Source of the DNA: Coniella vitis
Lineage: Eukaryota > Ascomycota > Sordariomycetes > Diaporthales > Schizoparmaceae
Assembly: GCA_011317545.1 (NCBI GenBank)
Contig: WUJK01000002.1
Coordinates: forward strand, 2,976,001 to 3,040,000
DNA: 64,000 nucleotides
Direction: 5' to 3'
In this document: positions 11,449 to 21,991 of the stretch, one piece after another
Layout of the letters: each line of letters begins with the position of its first letter
Position numbering within the stretch: position 1 is the first letter of the stretch
The notes under the pieces: model-generated
What the model saw: only the letters and a program-made list of their open reading frames with translations
Told to the model about the DNA's origin: nothing
Databases searched by the model: none
Program-made: the position numbers and the translations under genes

Positions 11449-12369
11449 ATGGCTTCCTCTACAGACCACAAGACAATCAGAGCACCCCAACTTACACATT
11501 TCCTCTGTATCCCTTTGATGCGCCACCTGCCCGTCTCAGCGTCAAACCACACCACGGGCATAAACACAAACACAAGGCAGGAGACCCAACAACAACTCTC
11601 AGCCAATCTCGCTGCTTTCAAGCAAGATGTTACACGCCCCGCAGAGCTAGGTGGCTTCGACCTGCATCCAGACGCCGTGCGGCCACCGGGCACGTTGCAC
11701 TTGACTTTGGGAATGATGTCGTTCCCAGCAAAGGAAAACAAGTGCCGGAGCGAGGAAGCGAGTGATGCTAATGGAGGTACACGAGGGGAAAATAAGGGTC
11801 TAGCCTATGCTATGGAGGTTTTGCGCGCCTTGAATCCGCGGGAAATCATGGAATGTACTACCGCTGCCAGGCGACAAGCGTCGGTGCCACATGGCGCCAC
11901 CACTGCTACCAGAAAAGACCATCATAATGATGCTTCACCTCCACGCCTTTCAATAACACTCCAAGGCCTCTACCCTATGCAAAAGCGCCTCGACAAGGCT
12001 ACTGTGCTCTACGCGCCACCAACAGACCCAGACAGTACCCTGCAAGCCTTTGCCGAGGCCATCCGTGGTATCTTTCAGGACGCTGGGTTGTTGGTCCTTG
12101 ATGACAGGCCGTTACTGCTGCATGCTACCATTGTCAATACCATCTATATCAAGGGACGGAATAATACCAATAAAGGTCCGAGAGGAAAGCGAGAGATTAA
12201 CGTCATCAGAGATGTACAGGGGATTCTCGATCGGTATGAGGAGCATCTGTGGGTGCAAAATATGCCGCTTGATCGGATTACAATTTGTAGAATGGGGGCA
12301 AAGCCGATTGTTGTGGATGGAGAGATAGTGGATGTGGCGTATGAGGTTGAAGCTGAAAACCAGTTTTGA
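11449..12369 (+). CDS. AKAP7/ASCC1-like 2H phosphoesterase-domain protein
   Basis: Intronless, 306 residues. It carries the two H-x-T motifs that define the 2H phosphoesterase fold: HLTLG near residue 84 and HATIVNT near residue 225. Between them are a segment rich in charged residues and the family-typical LQGLYPMQKRLDKATVLYAPP stretch. Homologues are the AKAP7 central domain and ASCC1; members bind or cleave 2',3'-cyclic or 2'-5' linked phosphates, or act with nucleic-acid repair factors. The substrate here is unknown. The ATG at 11449 has a good context (CAAAATGG), but in-frame ATGs at 11419 and 11290 leave the N-terminus open. No targeting signal is evident from the chosen start. Confidence 0.85.
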   Translation: MASSTDHKTIRAPQLTHFLCIPLMRHLPVSASNHTTGINTNTRQETQQQLSANLAAFKQDVTRPAELGGFDLHPDAVRPPGTLHLTLGMMSFPAKENKCRSEEASDANGGTRGENKGLAYAMEVLRALNPREIMECTTAARRQASVPHGATTATRKDHHNDASPPRLSITLQGLYPMQKRLDKATVLYAPPTDPDSTLQAFAEAIRGIFQDAGLLVLDDRPLLLHATIVNTIYIKGRNNTNKGPRGKREINVIRDVQGILDRYEEHLWVQNMPLDRITICRMGAKPIVVDGEIVDVAYEVEAENQF

Positions 12370-12435
12370 GAGAAAATATCCAGTTGACTCTGATTTTGGC
12401 AGAGCTTTTGAGTGTTGAGGGCTGTGACCACGGAC

Positions 12436-12479
12436 ATCAACGCTCAAGGAGCAGAGAATCAACGCTCAAGGAGCAGAGA
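12436..12479. repeat. Perfect 22-bp tandem duplication
   Basis: Two identical adjacent copies of a 22-base unit (ATCAACGCTCAAGGAGCAGA plus GA), 66 bases after the phosphoesterase stop codon and therefore probably in its 3' UTR. Confidence 0.9.
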
Positions 12480-12691
12480 GATAACGACAAAGAAATGCAA
12501 AGATATGAGTCGTTGTTCTTTAAAGACATATAAAGCCTCTTTTCACCAACTATGGTAAGTGGAGGATGGAACGTTGGCAGACCATGCCGAGTTTGTCTCA
12601 CTTCCACGGTTACTTGCTGGGGTATCATTTCATCACCAGCGCATCACAGACCACGCATTCTCTCAGACCGATTCTCAACAAAACGACGGGG

Positions 12692-12717
<26 letters not shown>
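12692..12717. repeat. CA microsatellite
   Basis: About 13 CA units in the spacer between convergent genes. Confidence 0.9.
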
Positions 12718-12723
<6 letters not shown>

Positions 12724-13311
12724 AAAAAGAAGATAAAAGCATGGTCCACAGGGCTTTTGCTTCCACTATGTGTGCGCATTGGCAGGTATTGGTGTGGTGT
12801 TGCTCGAGTAGAATTCAAGGGCATTACCGCACAAGGTTACTACCAGGAACAACACATGTATCATCATCATATCAAATCACGACCGTCGCGGTGCTGTGGG
12901 TTTGCCCATAAGCCGGCGGTACGAACCGTGCTCATTTCCCTTTGCCCAAGACTCCCAACGATGTAGGTTTTCTTCTTCTTTCTCGACCCAGGCGGCTGTT
13001 GACACACTTGGCCCAGTGGTCCAAACGGACCGCCATAAAAGCTCAATAAAAGAACCGGATAATAAAAAACGGAGGGGAAAAAACACGTGCTATCCTGCAG
13101 AAAATTGCCCTGCGAAGAAGCAGCAGTGGCCTATTGTGCCCAATCAAAGCCGAGGACGTATTGCCGAGGACGTATTGCCGAGAACCGTCGACGATATCCT
13201 GAAAACGCCATGGTGCCAAAAGTGGGCACACTCTATGCCCATCCACCAAGCCCCCTTGTTACTGTGATGGAAGGAGAGGGGCTCACGGCCAGCCGTAAAA
13301 CCACGTCGTGT

Positions 13312-14082
13312 TCACTCATCGCTGGTGCTCTCGGCACCAGTGCTGAAGAAGGATTTGAGATCCTTTTCCAGATCGGTAAAGTCGGCCTTGAGATTCTTGA
13401 TGGCATCCTCGATCTTGCTCAGACAGACCTTTTCGTCAGGCTCATCTGCGCCATCCACAGTCTGCTTATGGCCGTACTGCTGAATGATCTGGCAGCTGTC
13501 ACGAATCTTATTGAAACCCAAGGTAGCAGAAGATCCCTTGAGGAAGTGGCCGAGGTTGGATAGTTCGTCGAGCTTCTTCTCCTTGCTGGATTAGAAGATT
13601 AATGTCAGTAGCTAGTCCCTTCTTCCTTCCATTGGCCTAGGCATTTCTACATCTCATAAAGATGCAAAAAAGACTCTGGGTGAACCCTACAAAGACCACG
13701 TTGTTGAAGGCCAGAAGTCGACGCATGAAGATCCAGTGGGTGAAAGGGAGGAATGGCCTTATACTCACAGCGCATCCTCCATCTTCTCAAAGGTCTCCTC
13801 AGCTTGCTCAAAGAAGTTCATAACAAGGGGCTTTGAGAACTCGCGTTCAACCTCATCGTCATCCATCTCGAGGATCTGAGAAAAAGTCTGAATGTCGACC
13901 TGGTCGCCAAAGTCAGGCAGAGCAGATTCGTCATTCTAGAGGACAGTCACCAGGAGTCAGCATGTGTGAGCAAGAGAGTGGAAAAGTGAGTGATTGCGGG
14001 CCAGCCACGATGGGTGAAGACAAAGGGCAGGAGGCAGCAGAAGGGGATTGTGGTAAAGGAAGCCAGGACTCACGTCAGCCAT
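13312..14082 (-). CDS. ypd1: YPD1-type histidine-containing phosphotransfer (HPt) protein
   Basis: Minus-strand exons 14082-14074, 13935-13769 and 13585-13312 give 149 residues. The first coding exon is only nine bases (Met-Ala-Asp), followed by a 138-base intron. The phospho-acceptor site is clear: GHFLKGSSATLG with His72, in the four-helix-bundle HPt fold (FEQAEETFEKMEDAL before it, FNKIRDSCQIIQQYGH after it). By family knowledge YPD1 accepts phosphate from hybrid histidine kinases and passes it to the response regulators SSK1 and SKN7, controlling the osmotic-stress HOG MAPK pathway; most fungi have one copy. Length and motif match the family. It is convergent with the phosphoesterase gene. 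Confidence 0.95.
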
Positions 14083-17000
14083 TTTGCAGCAAAGTCCCTT
14101 TCAATCGTATACGTGGCACTTGTTGCAACTGGGTTTGGGCTGATTCTGGTGAGAGAGGGGTTTTTGCTGCTGGTCAGACGCAGAGGACTCGACAAATTCT
14201 GGGGAGAGGACAAGCAGACGCTGTCGTTCGCTGTCATATAACCTTGGTCAGTGCTTAGTGCTTCTGCAAATAACAGAACCATGTGGGGCTTGGCCTGCAG
14301 GCCTTGGGTAGAAGCGGGTCGGTGTGATGCAAGAGGGGGCAGGCACCGAGTTCTTGTGATGGGATCCTTTTCACACTCGCTGCCGCCACGTCGGTCCAGA
14401 CAGAGAAAGGCCTTGGCTTGAGAAGCGGCGCTCTTGCGGTGAAGGTAGCATTCTGCTTGGCATGAGAGAAAACAGCCATCTGGATGTTGGATTAAACATA
14501 CCTTCTCATGAGCTCATGAGGTGTAGGCTGGACTGCAGAATGAGGTTTGATTCGCGAAAGCTGGGGGTTTGGAAAGATTCACACTAGCAGGTCTCTCTGA
14601 AGGCGGGATAGGGATAGCAGGGTGGGATGGTGGGATGGAGGGCCCGGCAGGTGGAGAAGAGATGTCACGAGAAGAGCGGTAGAGGACGAGGCTGGGTTCT
14701 GTGAATAGGTGCAGAACGGCAAGGTCCAAGTACAGTGTATAGACAAAAGGGTTTCAAATGACCAAGGCAATCATAGAAGGAGAGAAGAAAAACCCGATCC
14801 CCCTTGTCAGAAGCCAAAGGCGCGTATGCGGGATGCTGGGCAGAGACTGAATGACCGCATGGCACCCAGCTTGAGGGCTGTGCCCGTGCACGAGTGGCCA
14901 ACCACAGGGCAAATAACAGATACTCAGAGAAAGGGATTAGCCAAATACCTAAGGGTTGCAGGCGGCAGATATGAATGCTGTAACTATTCCGAGAAGAGGC
15001 GTGGTGACTCGAGGTGGACAGCAGCGGACGTGGCCAACAAGGTGGGAATTGAAGGAAAGGCGCAAGCCGGGTATCGTAGTGAAGTACGAACGGCGGTAGT
15101 ACGGGACGGGTTGGGCTGGGTTGGTTTGAGTTGAGAGGTGAAAGTTGAGAATTGAGAGCGAGACTGGTTGGCTGACTGGCTGGCAATGGCTGATAGGTGG
15201 GTCAAGTCAAAATTGGAAGACGGGGACCCCTCCAACAGCCTTTCGAGAACAAAGTGGGCCTGGCTCAGATAGGCAGTCTGTTCTGCGTGCAAAGTTTCTC
15301 TTGCTCTGTAACAGGTTGCCTGCTGAGTTCTGTGATAGTACTGTAGAAAGAAAGTACCAAAGTATGACTATGCTGCAGGTCAGGCCAAGGTTCAACGACT
15401 CGGCAGAACGGGCCTTGCGGCTGCTCGAGGATGCTTTGTTCCGTCCACTCCAAGGCCCAGCAGCCGCTTGATGTTTCTTGCGGATCTGAATTGTATGCAC
15501 AACCTGCCAGGGGCTGGGTGCTCGGTGGGATTTTATTTTGGGGGGATGGACGCAGATTTGTGCGGTCGATAGGCTGGCAAAAAAGACGACATACATGCTA
15601 TGTAGGTGGTCGACGGCGGCTCGCGCTCTGTCTTTGGCTCAGACACCTTCGGATGATGATGTGACTTGCCCCACCTGCTGCTGCCCCTCTAACGTCATCC
15701 TGCCTGTTTAGGCGCAGGAGGGGTCCATCAGACATCGGTCCCGCAGTTGCTCTTGCCAGCGTAACGCGCTACCTAGTACCTTTTACATTCCCAGCTCCCC
15801 AGCTGGCCTCATGGCCCATGCTCAAGGAGCCACTGGGTGGTTCAGAGGGGGCCTGCTAGCAAGGCGCTAATATGTACACAGTACAGCTACACGACGCAAC
15901 CAAACCCGACGTAGTAAACTTCCTTGGCTTCATCAAGCATCATTCATAGTACTTTCTTGTTTGCCAACCAATTGTCGCCTTCTCTTGAATTCCTATATAA
16001 ATGCTTCAATGCCTGCCAGCACCCCTTACCTCTCTCTGACACCCGTTCCTTGAACCACGCCCAGACCAGCCTCGAGTGCACAAACAACAGCCCAGATGTC
16101 GAATGCTGCCGCTCAGCGTCTTCGGCTGCGAGAATCAAAACGACTTGGCCCTTGGTTATGCACCGTTTTGTCTTGAGCAACACGGTGCCCATACAGGGCT
16201 GTCCACTTGCAATAGGCTCTCTTGCCATTGGCTGTTACTGTCAGAAGCAGAGCGAGCCGCCCAGGCAACAAAGGAAACAATGGCTAAGGCCAGAAGACAG
16301 AGCCTGGAACGAATGCGCACACCAGAAAAAAAAGGCTGACATGCTTTTGTCATACCAGATCACCCAGCAAAGTCTCCTCGTTCGTCCCGCCGCCGTGCCG
16401 GCGTGCCGCTGCTCTGTACACCATCCTGTTCCCATGTGCGTTGTCGACCGGTCGCGTGCCTTACTCCGACCGTAAGCGATTCATTCTCCATCCACTCGAG
16501 TATTGAGTCCGTGGTGTTCCCGGGCTGCTCGATATTTACCACGGGCTGCAGCCTTTGGATGAATCTGGAACCTTTACTCTTCCAGATTCATTCGTAGTTC
16601 CGCGCAACCCGTCCTCTTGTCCCCGTTAGCGACACAAACTCGGTCATGATCGGCGCTCTGCTACTGACGCACCTCTGCGAGTGCCGATGCGGAATCAAGT
16701 CCTCCTCACAGACGACAAACGAACCTAATAACACCCCCACCGTGATTCGGTCCAGTATTTGTGGACTATGCCGAGGATAGTCCCAAGCACAACCACATAC
16801 ACTTAGATAAAGGAGAACCAAGAACTCGCTGGGCGCATATTAGTGCATGACATCCACGATGCAGCTGCCCGAGAATTTGAACTCGATCTGGACTCTGCCA
16901 TGCACCCCGTGGGTTACCGTCACTGATCGCAGGATCCCCGTCTCAATCTGCTCGCGAAAGGGCTATCGCTTTTCCAACGCCTGTGAATACTTTTCTACGC

Positions 17001-17541
17001 GCGCATCGGCCATTTGAAGGAGATTGTGCAGACGGAACAGGTAGACCCTGTTTGTTGGAATTTTTGGCATACGTGGTATGTGTGTTGCTCGGGCTTCATG
17101 TGGCTAACGCCAACAGAAAAGTACCCAAGTTCAGCCCAGCCCTGTTCCACCGAGCTGGTTTAGAGCAGCCATCCTTACAAAGTGCCGGCCACCCATGGCA
17201 GCGCCTTCGGTTAGCATTTCCTTTCGCCTACAATTCGCGCTGGTCCGCCTTGAATACGAGCCCCCTCATCGACATTTGTCTACTTTGACAATGCACGGCA
17301 TCTATATTTCAATTCCGTAAGCGCGGTACTGTATTGCCAAATAAGATAAGCCATGAATAGAGCGCTTTGACCGCGGAGAAACCCTGGCATTCCTCTGCCC
17401 GCAACCCCACGAGCTGTGGACGTCATCCTGCCTGGGTGGTTGCACCGCATGAGGTACATCCTTGCCTGCGCCTGGAAAGGACGTACCAACATAAAAGTAC
17501 TGGCAACGAGATGGAATCTTGGGGGGTTCTACATACTCAGA

Positions 17542-19165
17542 TACATAGTAATATAGTACATAGTAGTATAGTAGCAGTAGTACGTATACTATGTACATAT
17601 GCAAATCTACCAGCACCACGCGCCGGACGGACGTTACACCTCGCATTCGCTCCGGGGAACAAAAAGTGCGCACACGGTATATACAACTGCGGTACAGTAT
17701 TCCATTCCAATGGGGTCCTCGTCCACATACTATGTTGTCAGGGAACCGTACATCAGTATGCATCAAGTCTTTCGCCTATTACTGTGTAGGTGATCATTCT
17801 CATCATCGGCTACATGGTCGTTGCGTCCCTGGATGAGCGAACAAACATGTTGCAACTCTACTTTTGTTCCTGGTGCCTTCAACTTTACTACTTCGCTGGG
17901 GAAGCGTAACGGCGAAGCTGTAAGGAATGACGCAACATTGTTGACATGGATACCGTACATAGTACTATGTATATGTGTAGGTAGTGTCTGATCTGGTACT
18001 GACGACGGTTCTTCCTATACATAGTACGCGTGCTGAATTCTCACCTCGGTCCAGGCTGCCGGCGAGGCTGGAAAGGGCTTGGCGCAAGCAGCCCAGCAAA
18101 CATCAGCTGTACTCATACTAATGGCACCGTCTTTGTACAACCGCTCGTTATTCTGCATATCTACAATGGTTGTCCGCGGGTTTCTGAGGCGGATGTTGAA
18201 CTCAGAGTACATGGCACACACTTGACTACTATGTACACAAGCCAATTACTAAGTATGTAACCACCACGTACGGTATAGTCACCTCTCCACCCACCCACCA
18301 ACGCACCCCTCCACAACACTATTACTTACTATTACAGGCCAATAAAAGAAAGCCCATGCTGGGTTCCCAAGATAACCTGTTTTTTTTGTTGCGCAGTCCT
18401 GAGGGGATATCAAGTTGATGAGGAGTCGGGCAACCAAGTCAGCCAAAGAAGCTCTTTGGTGAATCTCTTGTCCCACGGTCCCGATTACGGCCGAGCCGAT
18501 CATGCAATCTGTACGGAGCAACATGGGAACCTTGGGGGGGGGGGGAAGGCGGAGGTTCCTCTTTATGAGTAATCGAACGGCCTAGACTTTGTGATCAACC
18601 ACCCTCCAAGCACAAAAAAACAAGAGAAAGAGATCCAAATGAAAGTGTGAGAGGTCGAGTTGTACATAGTACGGTGCAACAAGAAATGCGACAGAATATG
18701 GGGATCATGATGTTATTGATGTGCTGCTGCTGTTGCCGACGTGGAAGATGTGTTTTGTATACGGTTCAGCCAAGTCAAATGATGAAACCGCAGCCAAAGT
18801 GGTTGATCGACTGGTGCCAGACGGCCATGCTCTGCCCTTTCCCCCATAACTTTTCCTTTCATTTTTTGGTTTCTTTTCGCTTTCCCTATCATGTTTGCGG
18901 GAGAGCAGAGAATCTGCTCCATGGCTATGGGTTGCTGTCTGTTTTGTCGTGTCCTTTCGCCAACACTATGTACTAGTAGTGAGTACAGCACATATTTTCT
19001 TTGACGATGCAGGGTAAATAATGATTGGTTAAGGGACGTCGATATTCTTGCTTTTCTCCAGCTCAAATATTATGTATTTTGCTTGGGTGAGGGGTCGGCC
19101 TTATTAGTGGGCTCAGCAGCCGGCCAATCGGCTGGGTGGCGCCAATGGGAACTCGGTACTATGTA
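17542..19165. repeat. Cluster of ten TACATAGT/ACTATGTA motifs
   Basis: Exact 8-mers start at 17542, 17557, 17588, 17956, 17964, 18018, 18228, 18663, 18965 and 19158. Those at 17956 and 17964 overlap to form the perfect palindrome TACATAGTACTATGTA. Near-matches lie between them (for example CATACTATGTTG near 17726). No coding sequence overlaps. Confidence 0.8.
18534..18545. repeat. Poly-G tract, 12 bases
   Basis: An uninterrupted G run in the gene-free region, in a context (CTTGGGG...GAAGG) like that of the run at 2575. Confidence 0.9.
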
Positions 19166-19570
19166 CTTGGTCAAATCAGGGCCCCATCTTCTAAAGGGCA
19201 GAGCCCACTGAGGGGAGAAATTATTGTGATTTTGCGCGAGTCGCGTCCAGCCGAGCGAACGGTAGGCTGGGTTGTGCGATACTGGTCTGTACGTGGGCTG
19301 TCCCCCGGGGTCTAAAATATTTCATTTATTATTTAGTTCTTTCTAGTTCACGGATTGTTGACGTCTACAAAGCATTCCAAGTGTTCATATCACAGCTCGT
19401 TTGTTGGTGGACGAGGCGAGGCTGACGTGACAAGGATTCTGACCACCAATCAGCTCAATACGCGTGAAACATAAGGAAAATTATCATTAAACGTGTAGAA
19501 TGCGTCTTTATATTTGACTCCCTCGTTGTCCCATGGCTTTACCGGACCCCCTCCATAGTGTAACAATGTG

Positions 19571-20938
19571 TTATGACCAAGCTACCTTTGATGCCACGCT
19601 CAAGAGCCACGCAGCATCCTGCCAGCTGCCATCATCAGCTTTGGGCGGCGGCAAGCGGCGCTGTTGCTCGGAGGCGACGGCGGTCATGCCTTCAAACTCG
19701 GGAACAGCCGATACGTCCGATAGCGTTTCGCCAGCCTCGCTATCTTCCTCGTCGTCGTCGTCGTCGTCATCATCATCCTCGCCATCGTCGTCTTCGTCCT
19801 TTTCTTCCACAGAAAACAGATTCCAACCAATAATACCACCGAGCCACGTGTGCGGCCGCCCGTGCCGCCCATTCACCAGCTGCCGCACAGCAGCCTCATC
19901 ATCTTCGTCGACTTGACCCGCCTCCGCCTCCATACCGAGTGCCTCTAGCTTTTCGTTGAGATTGACAAAGTCTGGACCAGATACGTACTCTTCGCCTGCC
20001 GCAGCAGCGTCCTCCTCATTACTGTGAATGTCATTGTCGTGCACGACGGCAGGCTCATGCGTAAAGTAACTATCCAGAACGAGCCTGTCACCAGGCGTGA
20101 CTACCTGGCCCCTACTTCCCGTGCGGCTGCGCAATGCAGCCAGGTCGAGATGATCGTCGTCGAGCGTTAGACCCAGACTGCCCCGCCGGCTGGCGTGCCG
20201 GCTGGCAATGGCACTCTCGCGTGCGAGTCGACCCCGCTCAAATGCGTCCGGGTCCCCGTCTTCTTCTCCATCGGAGCCCTCTTCGCCGCGGTCGCCTCCG
20301 AGACTGGTGGAGCTTGCACGAGAGACGAGCCACGATTGGCCTTTTGATTCACGCGTCTCGCTGCTAATGAGCACGCCTGTGCGTAGTAGCCAGTCGCTGT
20401 CTGTGCGGGTGCTGGAGGAAGCGCCAGCAGTGGGACCAGCACTAGCAGCCGAGGCGGAGGAGAAGTGTAGTTCCTCCCATTGTTCTCTTCTGGAACCTCG
20501 CCTGTGTCCACCGGGTGTCGTAGTGCCGGATCGAGTGGCGGATCGGGCGCCGTTGCGGGTGCGCGAGGTGGAAGCTGCTGCTGCTGCTCCTAGGTGGGAA
20601 GCCGACTTGCTTTTGGGCAATTTGCCGGGCGGCGTGGTGGTGGTGGAGCCGCTGTTCTGGCGGTAGTGGTTCGGCCTCGAAGGGGAGCGGGAAAACAGCG
20701 AGGGCGTGGTGGGCGCCGACTTGCCTTGAAGGTAGGAGACAGTGGTATGCTGGTGGCGATGGTGGTGTAAGGAGGCCGAGTGGGGGGTGAGCACATTTGC
20801 ATCCGTGTGCTGGGTCATGATGATGTCGGCGTCGTTGAGGGGCAGGCGGGTGGTGAGCGGGGCGAGGGAAAGATGCTGAATGTTTGTTGAGGAGCGGTTC
20901 TTGCGTCTGGCCTGGTGGGCGTTGTATGCTTGATCCAT
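19571..20938 (-). CDS. DUF3984-like fungal protein of unknown function, 455 aa
   Basis: A single uninterrupted minus-strand frame from the ATG at 20938 to the stop at 19571. The N-terminus (MDQAYNAHQARRKNRSSTN, then LAPLTTRLPLN and SYLQGKSAPTTPSLFSRSP) resembles the fungal DUF3984 family. The protein is mostly disordered: Ser/Thr/Arg-rich with His-rich patches. A short hydrophobic-aromatic segment, TWLGGIIGWNLFSVEEK, sits near residue 370, followed by an Asp/Glu run of about 20 residues encoded by a TCG/TCA repeat. The C-terminus ends in a Trp-containing helix-like stretch (SWQDAAWLLSVASKVAWS). No enzymatic motif is seen and the function is unknown. It is divergent from ELP1, with 1.05 kb between starts. 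Confidence 0.85.
   Translation of the reverse strand: MDQAYNAHQARRKNRSSTNIQHLSLAPLTTRLPLNDADIIMTQHTDANVLTPHSASLHHHRHQHTTVSYLQGKSAPTTPSLFSRSPSRPNHYRQNSGSTTTTPPGKLPKSKSASHLGAAAAASTSRTRNGARSATRSGTTTPGGHRRGSRREQWEELHFSSASAASAGPTAGASSSTRTDSDWLLRTGVLISSETRESKGQSWLVSRASSTSLGGDRGEEGSDGEEDGDPDAFERGRLARESAIASRHASRRGSLGLTLDDDHLDLAALRSRTGSRGQVVTPGDRLVLDSYFTHEPAVVHDNDIHSNEEDAAAAGEEYVSGPDFVNLNEKLEALGMEAEAGQVDEDDEAAVRQLVNGRHGRPHTWLGGIIGWNLFSVEEKDEDDDGEDDDDDDDDDEEDSEAGETLSDVSAVPEFEGMTAVASEQQRRLPPPKADDGSWQDAAWLLSVASKVAWS
19750..19792. repeat. GTC/CAT trinucleotide repeat inside the DUF3984-like gene
   Basis: It encodes the acidic Asp/Glu tract of the minus-strand protein; repeat length may vary between strains. 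Confidence 0.85.
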
Positions 20939-21991
20939 TGTCAGGATTGCAAGTGGGCCGAGTGTTGGCTCGCTTGATGATTGTTATATACTACGTATGT
21001 ATGTGTGTTTGGATGTTGCAAACGCCGAAACAAGCTGGCAATGCCGGTAACAGTCGTTCCACCTGGAGAGCGCTCTCTGATGTCTGTACTGTGTTGCCGA
21101 GCAGGATATGCAAATGCAAGGGAGGGCGGCGCTGGCCGCAGTGGTGATCACCCGCAATGGGACATAAATGAGTCTCCTGCTTCGGTCCGTTAAACAACCA
21201 AACCAAAGAAAAAAAAAAACAGGTGACGGGGCGTGGTGGGTCGATTCGATGGCGATTGAATGGGCTGACCAGCGAGTCAAAGCGAGGAATGGCGACTGGA
21301 GCTGGGGACTGAACCCTGCAACGCAATGCGATGCGAGGCAACGAGGCGGGTGCGTGTGTCTAGGCGAAAACAAGTTGTCGTTCTCTTGGTGATTGTTGCT
21401 TTCCCTGGCCATCCCAAGCTTCTCCCTCTTTTGCTTTGCCGTCTGGGGCCGAGGTCCTGGCAGATTGGAGGGAATCAAGCAAATGCTGGAAGTAGAGATC
21501 TTGTATCTCATAGGGCGAGCCGAAAAGGTGGGGCTGGAGCTGCTCATGCCCGCCTGCATCCAATCATCGAAGCGTGTATCTTGGTATCAATTGCTGGAAA
21601 TACTGTGTACATAGCACATGCCTTGGTAATGCTATGTACTTGTACTTGCCTTTCTTGTTGCTCTGGGTCTCTGACCTCTGATCCTTGTGACTGCCCCACG
21701 ATTATGTCATAATTCCATTGGCTGATGTTAAAAGCTTTGATGCACACGGTAAAGCTCGCCTCAAGCCTGTGCGTTAGGACTGTGCTAGTAACTCTTGCGT
21801 GCGCACCGTATCGACGTCGAATTTTTGTGAGAGGAGTCGAGCAAGCATGGTATCAAAGGTGGAAGGCGTGAGAAGAACGAGAAACGGCCTGCAGAATTTC
21901 CATTCTCTCCGACCACGGCATTCACGTCTCTGCCAGGTACACAAGTACTACCTACGTAGGTAATTATTGCCAGTGCAGTGTAGTAGCCACG
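20939..21991. other. Divergent promoter region, DUF3984-like gene and ELP1
   Basis: 1.05 kb holding both promoters. It includes a nine-base A run near 21210 and a TACCTACGTAGGTA palindrome at 21949-21962, about 30 bases before the ELP1 start. The frames in it are short and overlap on both strands, so I call no gene. Confidence 0.55.

Larger units (their letters stand above)
12370..13311. other. Intergenic region between convergent genes
   Basis: 3' flanks of the phosphoesterase (plus) and YPD1 (minus) genes. It holds a perfect 22-bp tandem duplication, a CA microsatellite and a 14-bp direct repeat (GCCGAGGACGTATT, 13149-13181). I see no gene. Confidence 0.6.
14083..19570. other. 5.5-kb region without a supportable gene
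   Basis: This is the largest gap in the window. The first few hundred bases are the YPD1 leader and promoter; the rest contains only short open frames with atypical composition on both strands (the best, 14665-15186 minus and 15924-16475 plus, have no domain-like features). Ten copies of the TACATAGT/ACTATGTA motif lie between 17542 and 19165, including a 16-bp perfect palindrome at 17956-17971. A 12-base G run is at 18534-18545. A non-coding RNA or a multi-exon gene with small exons cannot be excluded. Confidence 0.5.

Noticed and set aside
14665..15186. 173-codon minus and 141-codon plus frames in the 5.5-kb gap
   Set aside because: They overlap on opposite strands, are Pro/Ser/Leu-rich as expected of random pyrimidine-rich sequence, and show no splice-linked continuation.
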